In this document: positions 1 through 11,474 of the stretch, in pieces
How the letters are laid out: each line of letters starts with the position of its first letter
Position numbering within the stretch: the first letter of the stretch is position 1
NCBI RefSeq assembly: GCF_000003605.2
Contig: NW_003113970.1
Coordinates: 36,168 to 60,253, forward strand
Direction: 5' to 3'
Source of the DNA: Saccoglossus kowalevskii
Taxonomy: Eukaryota > Hemichordata > Enteropneusta > Harrimaniidae
DNA length: 24,086 bases
Program-made: the position numbers and the translations under genes
Notes under the pieces: model-generated
Databases searched by the model: none
What the model saw: the letters and a program-made list of their open reading frames with translations, nothing else
Told to the model about the DNA's origin: nothing

Positions 1-2739
1 TTGTGTCATTTGGTGACATACACAACATTAGTGCCAATTCTGAAGTCTGTACCTATTTTTTCTTCGAGTTATAACACTGACATCATTGCAGTGCGAAATG
101 GACGAATCGGTTATCGAGCATCAACACAAGAGGAACATGAACATGCCAATATTTACACCTATTCAAACTGTAAATTCACTAAGATGATTTCATACGGAAT
201 ACTAATATCATTCGTAGAAACGAAACGATATTACAAGGATTGATATGTAGCAATCTCTGATGGTTGTTTTAATAATTCTGAATATTCCCAGTCTGTGCAA
301 TAAATGGAAAGTGTAACAGCTGCACTAAATAATTATCTTCCATGACACGAACTGAAAATATCATCGTATTGTGTCTCTGTGTTTGTGTATGGTATTTGTC
401 TCAACATAAGCAACGTGTCTAAGGTAAGAGGGTGTCCTTATTATTCACTATAATCAGATATTTCGAATGATATATCTTTTGTAAATAAAAAAATAAAACA
501 AATATGCATTCATAACACAGTTGTATTGCCCGTGGTAATGCAGACGTTACCCCGGCAGACGTACTGTGAAGGCAATGTCGATTATCTCTCATTCACTACA
601 CGTAATACAATAAATCACATTACCGTACATGCAATGTGTTATCCACTGATTCCATTTGCTATAGAAGTGGGTATATCACGTGTCACTGCAGTGTTCCAAA
701 TGAAAATATCAGACACGTTATTGTGTTATTTTATATTTTCAGATTGTCATAGAAACTGAACAGCTGCTCAGTATAAATAAACGTAATTCATTGGAAGTAT
801 TTGCATTAGTGTGTATGCATTTTAGTACAAAACATATTAAATTATTATCCCCAATTAAACAAGTGTGTCTCGAATCCAACTAGCTATTGAAAGCTCGCCC
901 TCGTGGCTCTAAATGTAGCTGATGACAATAGAGGCCGGGGAAAGTCGCGGTGTTCAGATTACGCCTAGAAACTAAAAAGTAACAACATACGATGGCAAAC
1001 TTGGGCACATGTCCATAATCAGAAATATCCAACCGCCAATTTAAAACAATACCAAACTCGCTTTACTAATATACTACATAAAATATAAAATATGTACTTT
1101 TTATGCATATTATTATGCATAATTATTTGCATATGCATCCAGAATAAGGTAAACATAACCACATACTAAAGAGACTACGACCTGCACTAATGACATATTT
1201 GTTTTTTAATATCTTTTAAACTCAAAATCATAATATCAACTATTGGGACACACTAGTATACACATGGAAATACGTCACGTCACATGACCTATTCTATTGC
1301 TTGGCAATGCAACTTCCAAAAATGCTAATTTGTAAAGTGACGTTATTCCGAATGTTTGGAATTTGTGTGACAAGTGTTGCGATATTGATCAAGTTGTTTC
1401 CTTAAGTAGCTAAGAAAATGGGTTTTGCTAAACATTACTCACCACATTATTTTATTTGTAGAAACCGAATACAGTTATTTTATGGTATGGACCATTTTCT
1501 ACAACAAATGTGGGCCATAATCATAAAGTACTACTTCTAAAACTCTTCTATACTTTTGCAATCATTCAAAATGTCTGCAATACATCCAGTGCTTCTGATC
1601 ATCAGGCTCAATAATGTACAGATGGTTTCACAAAAAAATTAAAGCCGCAAGCCGTGTCGGCGGGGTCCAAGCTATCAGGCATGTGCATATTTAATGAGGT
1701 AATTTGAATGATCAGTGTCACGAGGTCGAAATGCAGTCTTTCCATGTATTTACCTGGTTTGGATATCGAGATATGGTTTTCTGAATATATTAAGCGCCAT
1801 GTGCTTATGTATATAAATGAAGTTACATAATCATATATGACCATCTCTTATCTTACGTACATCTTTTGCTCGATGCCTTCACTATGTCTGTGCAGCAATA
1901 GTGTTTCAGATACGACTGCTATGCATATTGTTGAATTCACATGATCATATATGGTCATCTTATTTTATTCAGATCTCGTGTTTAATATCATCATAATAAC
2001 ACAGGAAAGAAAGAAAGGTAATAAGGCGTCAGCTGTATGTATGTATGTTAATATTACAGTGGTTTCATTATTTACTTGTTACCGCGATTATATAATTTAC
2101 ATATTTTACATTGTCTTGCTTTGTGTTCGGTCGTATGTCGTTACCGTGTGCTCACATAACGGAAACAACAATTGTTAATGTTCTTCACTGTCCAGGGGAC
2201 GGAAATAACTTTCACAGTGAAAAGGTATTAGTTGCGGACACCCACGATTAACACTTTCACGTTGCTATACACTTGACATATATCATATGTAAATATGATA
2301 CTACGTACTATATTAATGTTTTTTAGTAACATCATTTTGCCACTCCCTGTGAAGCTACATACATAGAGCTTTTTGCTGAACACAACCGTCAAAATAACTT
2401 ACTGAATCAGCCAACATCGTTCTGTAAATATGCAGTAGTTGGGTATGTTCACATGTATTCTACATAAAAAAGTTTCTATTATAGCGTTCATGCGTAGTTA
2501 CCCGGTTAGGATAGATGAATTAGCATATTTGTGAGTAATGAATATTCATGAATATTATTTGCACACATTACCATATAATTTGAATATTCATATAAATATA
2601 TAAATAATTATGATATCATTTTTATATTAAATTATGCATATTAGTATAGTTTATATATATATTATAAAACTATTAATATCTATATGATTATGATACATAT
2701 TTAAATGTTGAGTTGAGTTGTACAATACTCATGTTCAGA
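1..2739. other. AT-rich non-coding stretch, no gene recognised
   Basis: I see no credible coding sequence here. The open frames are short, use low-complexity residues and match no family I know. Visible structure is limited to runs of TATGCAT and ATTTGCAT near 1095-1140, a 16-base motif repeated at 1831-1846 and 1945-1960 (the second copy is nearly palindromic), and a very AT-rich tract at 2540-2700 with repeated GAATATTC palindromes. A distal enhancer or an unseen exon cannot be excluded. Confidence 0.5.
2540..2556. promoter_or_regulatory. possible heat-shock element-like palindrome run
   Basis: The sequence reads GAA, two bases, TTC, two bases, GAA, which fits the three-pentamer consensus bound by heat-shock factors. 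No gene start is visible nearby and the surroundings are very AT-rich, so chance is a serious alternative. Confidence 0.15.
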
Positions 2740-2996
2740 AATCACGTGGTGACGCTATGAATATATTATACGTAACCTTGTAAAAAACATTGACTCGGTC
2801 TCGGGAATTCTAGATATGTTTAAATACGAAAGATGCTTTTGAACCTTGTATAAGATGTAATCCACCCATTTTGTAACCTCCTTTGTTGTTTTGCTAAGAT
2901 GCATTCACATAGTAATCACGTGGTGGCGCTACGAATAAATAACACGTACCCTGGATAAAAAAAAAACATTGAATCGTTCTTGGGAATTATAGTTTT
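2740..2996 (+). repeat. pair of direct repeats of about 75-80 bp, 174 bp apart
   Basis: Copies at about 2740-2817 and 2914-2996 share, in order, AATCACGTGGTG, GCGCTA or ACGCTA, a TACGTA/CACGTA block, AAAAAACATTGA and GGGAATT. Both contain a CACGTG E-box. The copies differ by scattered substitutions and by the length of an A-run. The spacing suggests a local tandem duplication of about 174 bp, or two insertions of a short dispersed element. Confidence 0.7.
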
Positions 2997-3149
2997 TAAA
3001 TCTTCGACATTCACATAAAAATCATGAATAAATTCACCTGAGGGTAAACTTGTAGTTGATTTTAATATTCCCATGTGGGTCGATTTAAATATGGAAAAAA
3101 CCGAGAAGTTGTAAACCTATTGGTTTAAAATACTAAAGCACTCTCCATA

Positions 3150-4021
3150 ATGTATTTCGTGTCCAAACTTACACATACATCCCACGCTGGTAGGAAAGTG
3201 TGTACACCATTACGGAATCGTCGAAATGAACGTCGCGTTTGCGTCGAGGATATTGAATCAACGATTCGTACAGAAATGTATGACAGTGTACGATACATAG
3301 CATTGGTGAAGTCTTTGGTGAATGGTTAATATCCGCAAATCACTTTCTGGAACTGTCTGTTGAATACCGTGAAATGGTAAAATTACCTCTGAAAAGATTT
3401 CGAGCAGGTTTTGGTATTTTTCAGAAAACTTGTCGTACAATATGTGTTAAACAGCGCTGAAGTTAGTCGGATGCCATATTCAAAAAATAGCATCATTACA
3501 GACTCGTAATTCATCATAACCTCCGATAACCTTGCGTAGATCGATTAAATTTGAAAGAAAGACTCCAGCAACTTTGACCAGTATACCATTGTATCATTCT
3601 CGATCTAACCTTCATACCACCCGATCAGCTTGACGACTGCAGTATGAGTAACCCACAATAACAGCTATTCCGTCCCATTTGTAACCATAATATCAACGGT
3701 AAAGTAACTGATTTTGATAAGAGTGTATAAATCGATATACGTTATTACAGCGTTGACAAGAACGATCTGCGTAAACTGACCAAAACGGGCATTTCGTTGA
3801 CTCCTCAAGAATTCTAAGTATGAAGGCGGACATTGGTGATTCTATAGACTGCGTTGGTGTAAAGATTTATGAGGATGCATTGCGTGAATCCACAAGTTTT
3901 TGTTGGAAAACGCGGTATTTCAACTCGTCAGAGAGCGATCCAGGCCATATACAACCAGGTGATAACCGATGCCCGAGAACAAAGTGCCAGAGTGTTTAGA
4001 GAAGCCGTAAAATGGTCGTAG
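3150..4021 (+). pseudogene. decayed coding sequence, family not identified
   Basis: Several adjoining forward-strand frames read like protein but are broken by stops and frame changes. The first is an ATG-started 59-codon frame at 3150-3329, with the stretch CVEDIESTIRTEMYDSVRYI. A different frame is open at 3311-3460 (GEWLISANHFLELSVEY), another piece lies near 3756-3815, and a 48-codon frame at 3875-4021 contains STRQRAIQAIYNQVITDARE. Residue composition is balanced and GC is higher than in the flanks, which contrasts with the low-complexity frames elsewhere. The simplest reading is a dead gene or transposon protein with at least two frameshifts. Unrecognised exons of a live gene are possible but no clear splice sites join the pieces. 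The product is not recognised. A 60-codon minus-strand frame at 4062-4244 may belong to the same relic or be chance. Confidence 0.35.
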
Positions 4022-4230
4022 TTTTGATGGGTTTGATTCACCCGGCGCGCATGTCAAAGCGTTAATTTTTTTCATATTGGACATCCGAGTTGTTTTGATG
4101 AATCACCGAAACTAATTGGAACGGTATGTCGAGTTTGATGAATGACCCTATCCTATCGACACCATCAAAACCTATGAATCTGTTCCCAAGAAACGATGTA
4201 TATCCGCCTGTTTCGCCGATATAAATCACT

Positions 4231-4702
4231 GAAGACAATGCCAACCTAATGCAAAGACAATATTAAACTGTCAAGGCAATGCCAATCTAATGTAAAGAAA
4301 ATATACAAATGTCAAGACAATGCCAACCTAATGTAAAGACAATATACAAATGTCAAGACAATGCCAACCTAATGCAAAGACAGTATACAAATGTCAAGAC
4401 AATGCCAACCCAATGCAAAGACAATATTAAACTGTCAAGACAATGCCAACCTAATGTAAAGACAATATAAAAATGTCAAGACAATGCCAACCTAATGCAA
4501 AGACAGTATACAAATGTCAAGACAATGCCAACCTAATGTAAAGACAATATAAAAATGTCAAGACAATGCCAACATAATGCAAAGACAATATAAAAACATG
4601 TCAAGACAATGCCAACCTAATACAAAGACAATATAAAACTGTCAGGACAAAGCCAACATAATGCAAAGACAATATAAAAATATCAAAACAATGCCAACTT
4701 AA
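4231..4702 (+). repeat. 41-bp minisatellite array 1 (about 11-12 copies)
   Basis: The unit recurs every 40-42 bases and contains the landmarks AAGACAATGCCAACCTAATG then AAAGACAATATAAAAATGTC. Copies vary by single substitutions and one- or two-base indels, and the last copies are the most decayed. Variant types alternate: units with GACAGTATACAAATGTCAAG occur near 4377 and 4498, three units apart. The same unit forms a longer array at about 14867-16000. Confidence 0.95.
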
Positions 4703-5825
4703 GTTATAGATGCAGGACAGTCTTGGCTAGATAATGTTAAAATTCAAAGCATTGTCAATGCTGCAAGATACTCAAAAATCGATTTTAAAATATAGGGAAC
4801 CGAGGCACGCATATGTGATTAAAAGTCCTGATAGTTTCTTTTCGTTGCTCTTTGATTGGCAATCACTGCTGATATGCAAATGAGTTGCTGGCCTCAGTTA
4901 CGATACGGCGATGTGTGACTTCCTGTCCTCGACCACTGTTTAACTTACCTCAAGCGCTATCAACTAGCCTCGCAAACTACAAAAAAACAGACAAAAAGTA
5001 GACGCTTCCAGAGTGCAATGGGAATAAAAAAAATACAGTTGTAAATGATAAGTAAACTTTTTCACCCTTATCTCTTACATTTATTTTCACGCATTTTTTC
5101 TCCAAAGGCAAAACTGAAGTATACATTTGTCGTTTCGCTGTAACGATCACCATGCTGATAGCATTGTGATGCAATGGATAAACACCACTGTACTTTGCGA
5201 TGTCGACCTCTGGTACTAAGGCACTCTATGAATGAGGTATTTCCAGAAGTCTGGGTTCCTTATATTTTTATCAACCCGTCTCGTCGTCTGTAGTTGAATG
5301 AAACCTGTCTCAATTTATAATAGTTTCTTTTCAATTTCGGTTTTTCTCACCGGCGTTTGAGCGATTGTATAGTAAAAACTGCTAATAGCCGTTGTGTAGC
5401 AAAATATTACGACCCATTTTAACCTGGCCTTCTAACTTCGCACGGACAATTTCACCGGAGATCGCGAAAAACTGCGTCATACAAAGTATTTTTTAAAGGT
5501 TTGAAGAAAAGTAAATTAAGACTCTACGCACCCAATGGCGATCGCTATGTTTATTTAACTGTATGAATATCCCAGTGCCGACCAAATGTCCATTAGATGT
5601 AATAACAATTTTAAAATGTTAATTTAATAATAATATTTATTTATTCGTTTATTTACTTATAACTGTTAATGATACTGATAAAGTACAGCTAATTATGCTG
5701 TAATAACAGTAAAATAGAAGTACAAAATTAGTATGTAAATAAAATAGTATGAAATAGTATGAATTAAATGTTTGTTTGAAATTATTGTTTTGATGGCAAA
5801 TTTAAAAAATGTAATGTTATACTAC
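4703..5825. other. non-coding stretch, no gene recognised
   Basis: No supported coding sequence is visible. A tRNA-like patch lies at 5164-5215 (GATGCAATGGATAA, then GTCGACC), resembling the D-arm and part of the T-arm of an arginine-type tRNA, but it is too diverged to call. The end of the stretch, about 5600-5800, is AT-rich simple sequence. Confidence 0.4.
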
Positions 5826-7305
5826 AGTAGACAAGTCAACTAAATAAATAAATATAACCCGTGCCTGTAACACACGAAGTTATTGGGACGGATTAATAAA
5901 TTTAGTTGACTATTAGGAGAGATGTGTTCTGTCAAGAGACTGAATTGTAATGTTTGAATTGTGGGTGATATTTCATTGTGATTCTTTAACATTTAATATG
6001 TTAATTTTCTAAAATAGTGTCTGTATCAGGCTTACAAAAAAATCTTTTAAATCGCATTCAAGTGATAGCACCTGATTCCCCTATGAACAAAATGGTTTGG
6101 TCATGATGACGCAATACAAAATGGCTTACGTGTAGTTGCTGATTATGTGCGATTTGGTCTTAGTCTGATAAAAAGGATTTTGTTGCTTGTTGGTGAGTGC
6201 TGATATCAATTATTTTTATAGTAAATGTTAAATGTGTATTGTCACTAATGGGACGTTAAATGTGTGGTTGAAGTTTGCTTGTGGCCTGATAAACATAACA
6301 CCTATTCGTTCGGACTTCGGTTTATATAAAAGCAATTATTAACTGTATTTAAGGGGCATCTTATTATGTGTTACCCTGTCGTAATCATAATATTTCTAAA
6401 GTTCACAGTTAATAATTATCTTGTTATCTCGAATTCAGGAGTTTACTTGTCACTTGGTATCATTTGAATGTCTCGTTGAAAACACTTCAGTACGGCGTCA
6501 AACAGTCTCAAAACAAGGGTAACTGTCTACATAAATATTTTGAATGTCATATAGTCGCCTGCTAACCCTGCCATCGATCCGAATGCGTGTTTGTTTACTC
6601 AAATGATGCACTTCAATTGTGTTGTGTGACCAGTGGTTGGTAGGGGCGCAATCGTGTCAGGTACTCGCGCCGCACAAATAAAATGTGTCTCGAAAATCAC
6701 GCGATAGAGCCATGACAACTTTGGTCATATTTTATTCTTGTAGGAATCTAGGACTACAGTTGATGTTCAAGCAAATTTGGGTGTTCACTGGTTCCCAGCG
6801 GCTTGTTCCGTGCAAAGGGCGCCATGACTCAGCGACGTTCTCGTACTTTGTTAACTATAATTAATTAATAAACATAATTAAGCTGCTCTTGTGCGAGTTT
6901 AGTAAATAAATATTCAAAAAGTATGATCTAATCTGAGGGACCATATTGGTAGATATCAGTGTACAACATTAACGAACATCTTATGTTTGCATGAGACTCG
7001 AAGACGACGCTTTATGATGAAGGTGGTTCTTTAATTATGAATTCACTTTTTATGAGAAAATTACACACCATCAAGCGAGTCGAATTGTTCACTATGCCAT
7101 GCACGGAATGATATAAATGACCGATCGATTAGGTCAGTGGTGATCACTGATAATACAGTGTACATACATTATAGGTGATTTGCGATGATGCGCTTTTATC
7201 CCATATATTCAGAGAACCTTTATTTGTGTTTCATGGAAAACGCCTAAAACATCCAACATCCCAATATATTTGTGGTTTTATACAAAACTATTTGAATTGT
7301 GCAAT
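5826..7305 (+). repeat. duplicated block A1 (same orientation as A2 at about 16014-17645)
   Basis: Many short identical stretches occur in the same order here and at 16014-17645. Examples are TGTTTGAATTGTGGGTGAT, GGTGAGTGCTGAT/GGTGAGTGCCTGAT, TTAAATGTGTGGTT, ACCATATTGGTAGA, TGATAATACAGTGTAC and GCTTTTATCCCATATA. The copies are separated by many substitutions and indels, so the duplication is old. No long reading frame is conserved between them, so a non-coding repeat or non-autonomous element fits better than a duplicated gene. No terminal inverted repeats or LTR-style TG...CA ends were found. Boundaries are accurate to about 30 bases at best. Confidence 0.8.
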
Positions 7306-8080
7306 CATTAACTCTAATTTAGTATTACATTTTTAGTGTCACATCCAGATACATTTTAAAATAATCCATTTTTTTTTTGTAGAAAATCTACAATGATTTA
7401 CATGTTTTATGCAGATGCAGGTTGTAAGGGAATACACAGATAGTATGCTTATGTAAACAAAAATGGCACATACTTATCTATTTAACAAATGGAGATTCAT
7501 GTGTCCATTGCCGGAAAAGTTATAATTTCCTTGTTGATAAAATGATGACTGGGATCTTACGATGGACATGCTGCTGGCAAATGATCTGACAAGACTGAAT
7601 TGTATGCCTTCTGTTGTAATTGTTGCAAATGCAAAGTAAATAACCCACGATTGACTATTGACACTGTTGGATATAGCAGTGATAACGTGATATGAAATAA
7701 CTTTCCCTACATAAACATATTTAGTCCTCTTGCTACATTTAGTCTCGTTAATGAGCTCATTATTTATGCAAAAATTCATTTATGTACATTACACATATGT
7801 CAATGCACATTTGAGATAAATACATGTACAAATTACAGCAATACGTAGTTTGCTTCTATCTCAAGGATATAGGATTACATGTCGTGTAAAAGGTCAAAGG
7901 TGTTAAAATTGGTTACGTACGGGCAAATCAATTTCTATATGTCTCTATCATATGTTTTTGTTTCAATTAGTGTACTCCGGACTCCAAAAACACAATATAT
8001 TACATATAATAATGTAAATAATCTATAGAATTTTCCTCGTAAAAGCACCAGTCAGTTTAAAGCTGTGAAGAGAGCTAATT
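7306..8080. other. upstream region of the sulfotransferase gene
   Basis: No gene is visible. This stretch should contain the promoter and 5' untranslated region of the gene starting at 8081. It is AT-rich with several TATA-like strings, none of which can be singled out. The minus-strand open frame at 7474-7779 has no recognisable domain. Confidence 0.35.
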
Positions 8081-8149
8081 ATGCGAACAAAGCTGTTTTT
8101 CAGGAAAAAAAGATGTATACACCAACCATACCCAATGTCATATATCCAG
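8081..8149 (+). other. proposed first coding exon of the sulfotransferase
   Basis: Exon 2 must be entered in phase 0. The ATG at 8081 is the first in-frame ATG after an in-frame TGA at 8066-8068. Its 23 codons end exactly at a CAG|GTAATG donor in phase 0, and the resulting tail is basic, as expected for a type II anchor. An internal in-frame ATG at 8135 would give a five-residue tail instead. The donor is only fair at positions +5 and +6, so another upstream exon remains possible. Confidence 0.55.
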
Positions 8150-10702
8150 GTAATGTTTAATGAGATATCGAGACGTACAATGACATACATAACATGTTTC
8201 ATATCATACATAGACACAAACACATATTCCATACACTAACAAAAACATTTAGTGACAACACATGTGTGTAATATTCATTATGATTGTATATATCAACAGA
8301 ATACTCAGAAATAGAATATTTTATATCGGAGTTGCAGTTTTTGTTGTATCATGACGATGTCATTAAAACAGGTAATTCTCTCAACTACTTATGCTATAAA
8401 TACAGGTTCGTGAACGAGCGGAGACACAAATTGTGTTTTTCTTATGTTAATTTAAACACTTTTGGCTTCACGCTGTTTCGTAACAGCGTAACAGAATATA
8501 TACTGAACGATTTTACAATATCAAAACACAAGGGTATACATGAATTATTATATTTTAAAATGGAAATTATTATTATAGTTTTGTTTCTCACTTTGTGTGG
8601 GTGCTTACATAGCTTCCGGGGAACTGCCATACTGTAATATGTGTAATATGGTGGTTATAACTCTCACATACATAGACATATTACAGTTTTGAAAAAAAAA
8701 AATATATTTATAGTCAATTATATAGAAAAATCAACACAATACATGTATATCACAACGAAAATATTTATTTACAGCTTGTTCATTATATGGTGCATTCAAA
8801 CAAAATGCATTTTTATTGCATTTTTTACATCAATTTCAGTTTATTATGATGATGATGATGGCACCTCAAAATGTTAATACATGAAACCAAGACTATTCCA
8901 ATATAAGTGTTGCGAACACGTGTATTTAATGCTGAAAGTGCCCACAAACTTTTTAAAAACAAAACAATAACATCGAATTTGCTAAAAAATATTCTATGTT
9001 GACATTTTTTCGTTACAGATTAAATTGGCGGTTGGTGTATGCATCCTAATTACTATTGTGTCGATTGCGATGGTTAAGAAGTCAGTGTCAGTTAGGTGAG
9101 CACAACTTCTATATTTTGTTCAAGTGATACATGATTCAAGTTTAGGGAACGATGTACACGTGTTTCGGTATTTGTTGCATATTGAAGATATCGCAGGTGC
9201 ATAATAAACTCTTAAACTTTATGACTATATTTTGTACGTAACAAACCAACCACTTACATCGAATTCCTGGTAGATCAAAGGATAAGATGATGGTTTTTGA
9301 GTTGCGAGTTTGAACCCAAAAAGTTATGTTTCGTTTAGTAGTGTAACTTTAAAATTGTGTATTTTCTATAAATATTTTAAAGTCAGACAGTTGGTCTCTG
9401 AAAAGTATTGACTTGGCGGGTAATATCGAGATACTTCACTACGGGCAGGAGAATATCCAGAAAATGCTCCACGAAGTCTAAGAGTTAGATCACGTTCAGT
9501 TTTTTAAACCAGAATATTATTCTTGTAACTTAACTCTTATTTTTTTTTCATTTAGTAACTTTAACTTTTATGGTTCTCCGGTGCGCCAAAACCATACAAT
9601 TGCTCGTTCTTCAGGTAATAACAAGATTCAACTTGGGCAATGTCAAGGTCAAAACAACGTTTGCTTTATAAAGACTAGAAAAACGGGTGGAACGACATTG
9701 TCGTCGATACTGAACACGTATGGTTTGCTCAGAAATTTGTCATTCGTTTTGTTGAAGACAAATTTTATAAGTGGACATTTGCGTAAAGTACATGTGACTG
9801 ATGAAAGCCCAAAAACACATTTTCTTCCTCCTTTACACGTTAAACCGGGAGACTGGAAAAACTATAAATATAACATGATGGCAGTTCACGTAAAATTCAA
9901 TCGAACTGCATTCGAAAGATTCATGCAACCAGGAACTAAATATATTACTATCCTAAGAAATCCTACGTCACAATATGAGTCTGCGTTTGCTTATTACAAG
10001 TTAGCGTCTGTTGTCAAGAAATACAATAGGTTCATTGATGAAAACGAAGCACTTCCTGAGTTTTTGAGAAATCCTAACTACTACTGGGAAAAAACTAGGG
10101 AAATCTTTGGAAAAAACATTGCAGAGTACACACGAAATGCGCAGATATCTGACTTGGGACTTAACCATGAACACCATACAAATATTACAGTAGTTAACAA
10201 CTACATCGATAAACTTGACGGGTTGCTAGATTTAGTCATGATCACAGATTATTTTGATGAATCACTTGTACTTTTAAAAAACAAGTTGTGCTGGAACTGG
10301 AATGATGTCGTATATTTAATTAAAAACGCACGACCACCAGAAAAGAAAACTCGTGAACTGACACTAGAACTTAAGAGGCAGATACAGGATTGGAATTATG
10401 CTGACTATCTACTATATCAACACTACAATCGTACATTCTGGAAACTGGTTGATGATTATGGACCAACATTTCAGAAAGATCTTGAAATATTACGCATGTA
10501 CTTGACAGACGCAAGTACATGTGTTTCAACAAAGTCAAGTGTCTTCAAAAGGCTTCGAAAGCAAATGCTCTATAAATCTACTTCAAATGCAACACCACGC
10601 TGCCACTTTTTGGTGAAGAAGAACAACCAACTAGTCAGCATGATCAGGCACAACCAATCATCAGGATATTATTTTCTCAACAAAGAAGGTAATATATCTT
10701 GA
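8081..10702 (+). CDS. galactose-3-O-sulfotransferase family protein (Gal3ST-like), three exons
   Basis: Exons are 8081-8149, 9019-9095 and 9556-10702, which join in frame into 430 residues plus a TGA stop, the usual size for the family. Exon 1 gives a basic cytoplasmic tail (RTK, RKKR). Exon 2 gives a hydrophobic anchor at about residues 26-42 (LAVGVCILITIVSIAMV) followed by KK. This is the type II topology of Golgi sulfotransferases. Exon 3 carries the lumenal domain: the 5'-phosphosulfate-binding loop KTRKTGGTTLSSIL at about residues 88-101, the 3'-phosphate-binding motif ITILRNPTSQYESAFAYY at about 179-196, and the family-typical LTLELKRQIQDWNYADYLL at about 317-335. Several N-glycosylation sequons are present. 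By family knowledge, these enzymes transfer sulfate from PAPS to the 3-hydroxyl of galactose on glycolipids or glycoproteins. The acceptor cannot be told from sequence. Exons 2 and 3 join through a split AG|T serine codon. Exon 1 is the least certain part. Confidence 0.93.
9019..9095 (+). other. sulfotransferase exon 2 encoding the membrane anchor
   Basis: The exon is bounded by a pyrimidine-rich TTTTTTCGTTACAG acceptor and a GTTAG|GTGAGC donor. It translates to a single hydrophobic helix followed by two lysines. It leaves two bases (AG), which the first base of exon 3 (T at 9556, after TTTTTTTTTCATTTAG) completes to serine. That phase match and the topology fit the Gal3ST family. Confidence 0.85.
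9262..9320 (+). repeat. tRNA-like sequence in intron 2, possible SINE remnant
   Basis: TGGTAGATCAAAGG followed about 25 bases later by GAGTTTGAACCC resembles the A and B boxes of a tRNA promoter with one or two mismatches each. Acceptor and anticodon stems do not pair convincingly, so this is not a working tRNA. An old tRNA-derived SINE head is the best guess. Confidence 0.3.
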
Positions 10703-11058
10703 TCTCTATGATGATCTAACGAGATAATTTACATATCATCTTTCAAAACTGTGAATAATGTAACTGATAATTTATATTCTTGTATGGTGGAGGTATGAGG
10801 GTGTATGTGTTTTTGGGGGTTGCTTGAAATGTGATATTATAAATTGTTTCTCACAATGACATACGTTATAAATCAAAATAGCGCGTATATTTTTTCTAAA
10901 GTGGGTGAAAATCTGGCTTTATTCAAAATTTATCACATTATCAGATTATTGATTATTCAAACTTGGATATCATATGAACTGTCTAATATTTCAATCAAGT
11001 AACCGTTTAGTACGAAAGGCTAGTATATTTACAGGGTTAAGCAATTTCCTAACATGTA

Positions 11059-11064
11059 AATAAA
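11059..11064 (+). terminator. candidate polyadenylation signal AATAAA for the sulfotransferase
   Basis: This is the first canonical AATAAA I found downstream of the stop codon at 10702, about 360 bases into the putative 3' untranslated region. In AT-rich DNA the hexamer is common, so the assignment is weak. Confidence 0.25.
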
Positions 11065-11461
11065 TACACGGACAAACAATATATATATTGTTATATAGAT
11101 TACTTAGACCAGGTGTTTGATAGTCTCCTTTCAATAATTTACCCATGCTTGCTAGCTAGTAACATAATTTGATCTTTTTAAATTGTGTGCTCAAACTAAT
11201 TTGTTTTAAATTTCAGTAAAATTTTGTTTAGAAATTACATTTTTCATTTTGATGGCGACTTCGCCAGTTGCGCAGGTCAACGAGTACAAACAAAGACGTT
11301 GTCAAACTTTAATTAGGTATTTATTTAAATCATTGGAGGTATCCAAGGAGTCACCTGCGGTAATTAGTGCAAGTCGCGTCCAGGTCAAACCTTATACTTG
11401 TGATTTCGATTAGAAGAGCGCATTGGATTGTGGGAAAATCAATGTTTATCAACGCAAATGT

Positions 11462-11474
11462 CGCACATGCGCAG
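11462..11474. promoter_or_regulatory. NRF1-like palindrome CGCACATGCGCAG
   Basis: It matches the NRF1 consensus core (GCGCAYGCGC) except at one position. It lies 473 bases upstream of the first visible MAM exon. A similar site occurs at 23729-23741 with related sequence downstream. Confidence 0.25.

Noticed and set aside
5164-5215. tRNA-like patch
   Set aside because: D-arm-like string is present but the stems do not pair and the B box is poor; neither a tRNA nor a clear SINE.
7474-7779. Minus-strand 101-codon frame
   Set aside because: No recognisable domain, signal or splice context; consistent with a chance frame.
8284-8637. Forward 117-codon frame ending in a hydrophobic stretch
   Set aside because: It begins without an ATG, has AT-driven composition, lies inside the proposed intron 1 of the sulfotransferase and shows no domain.
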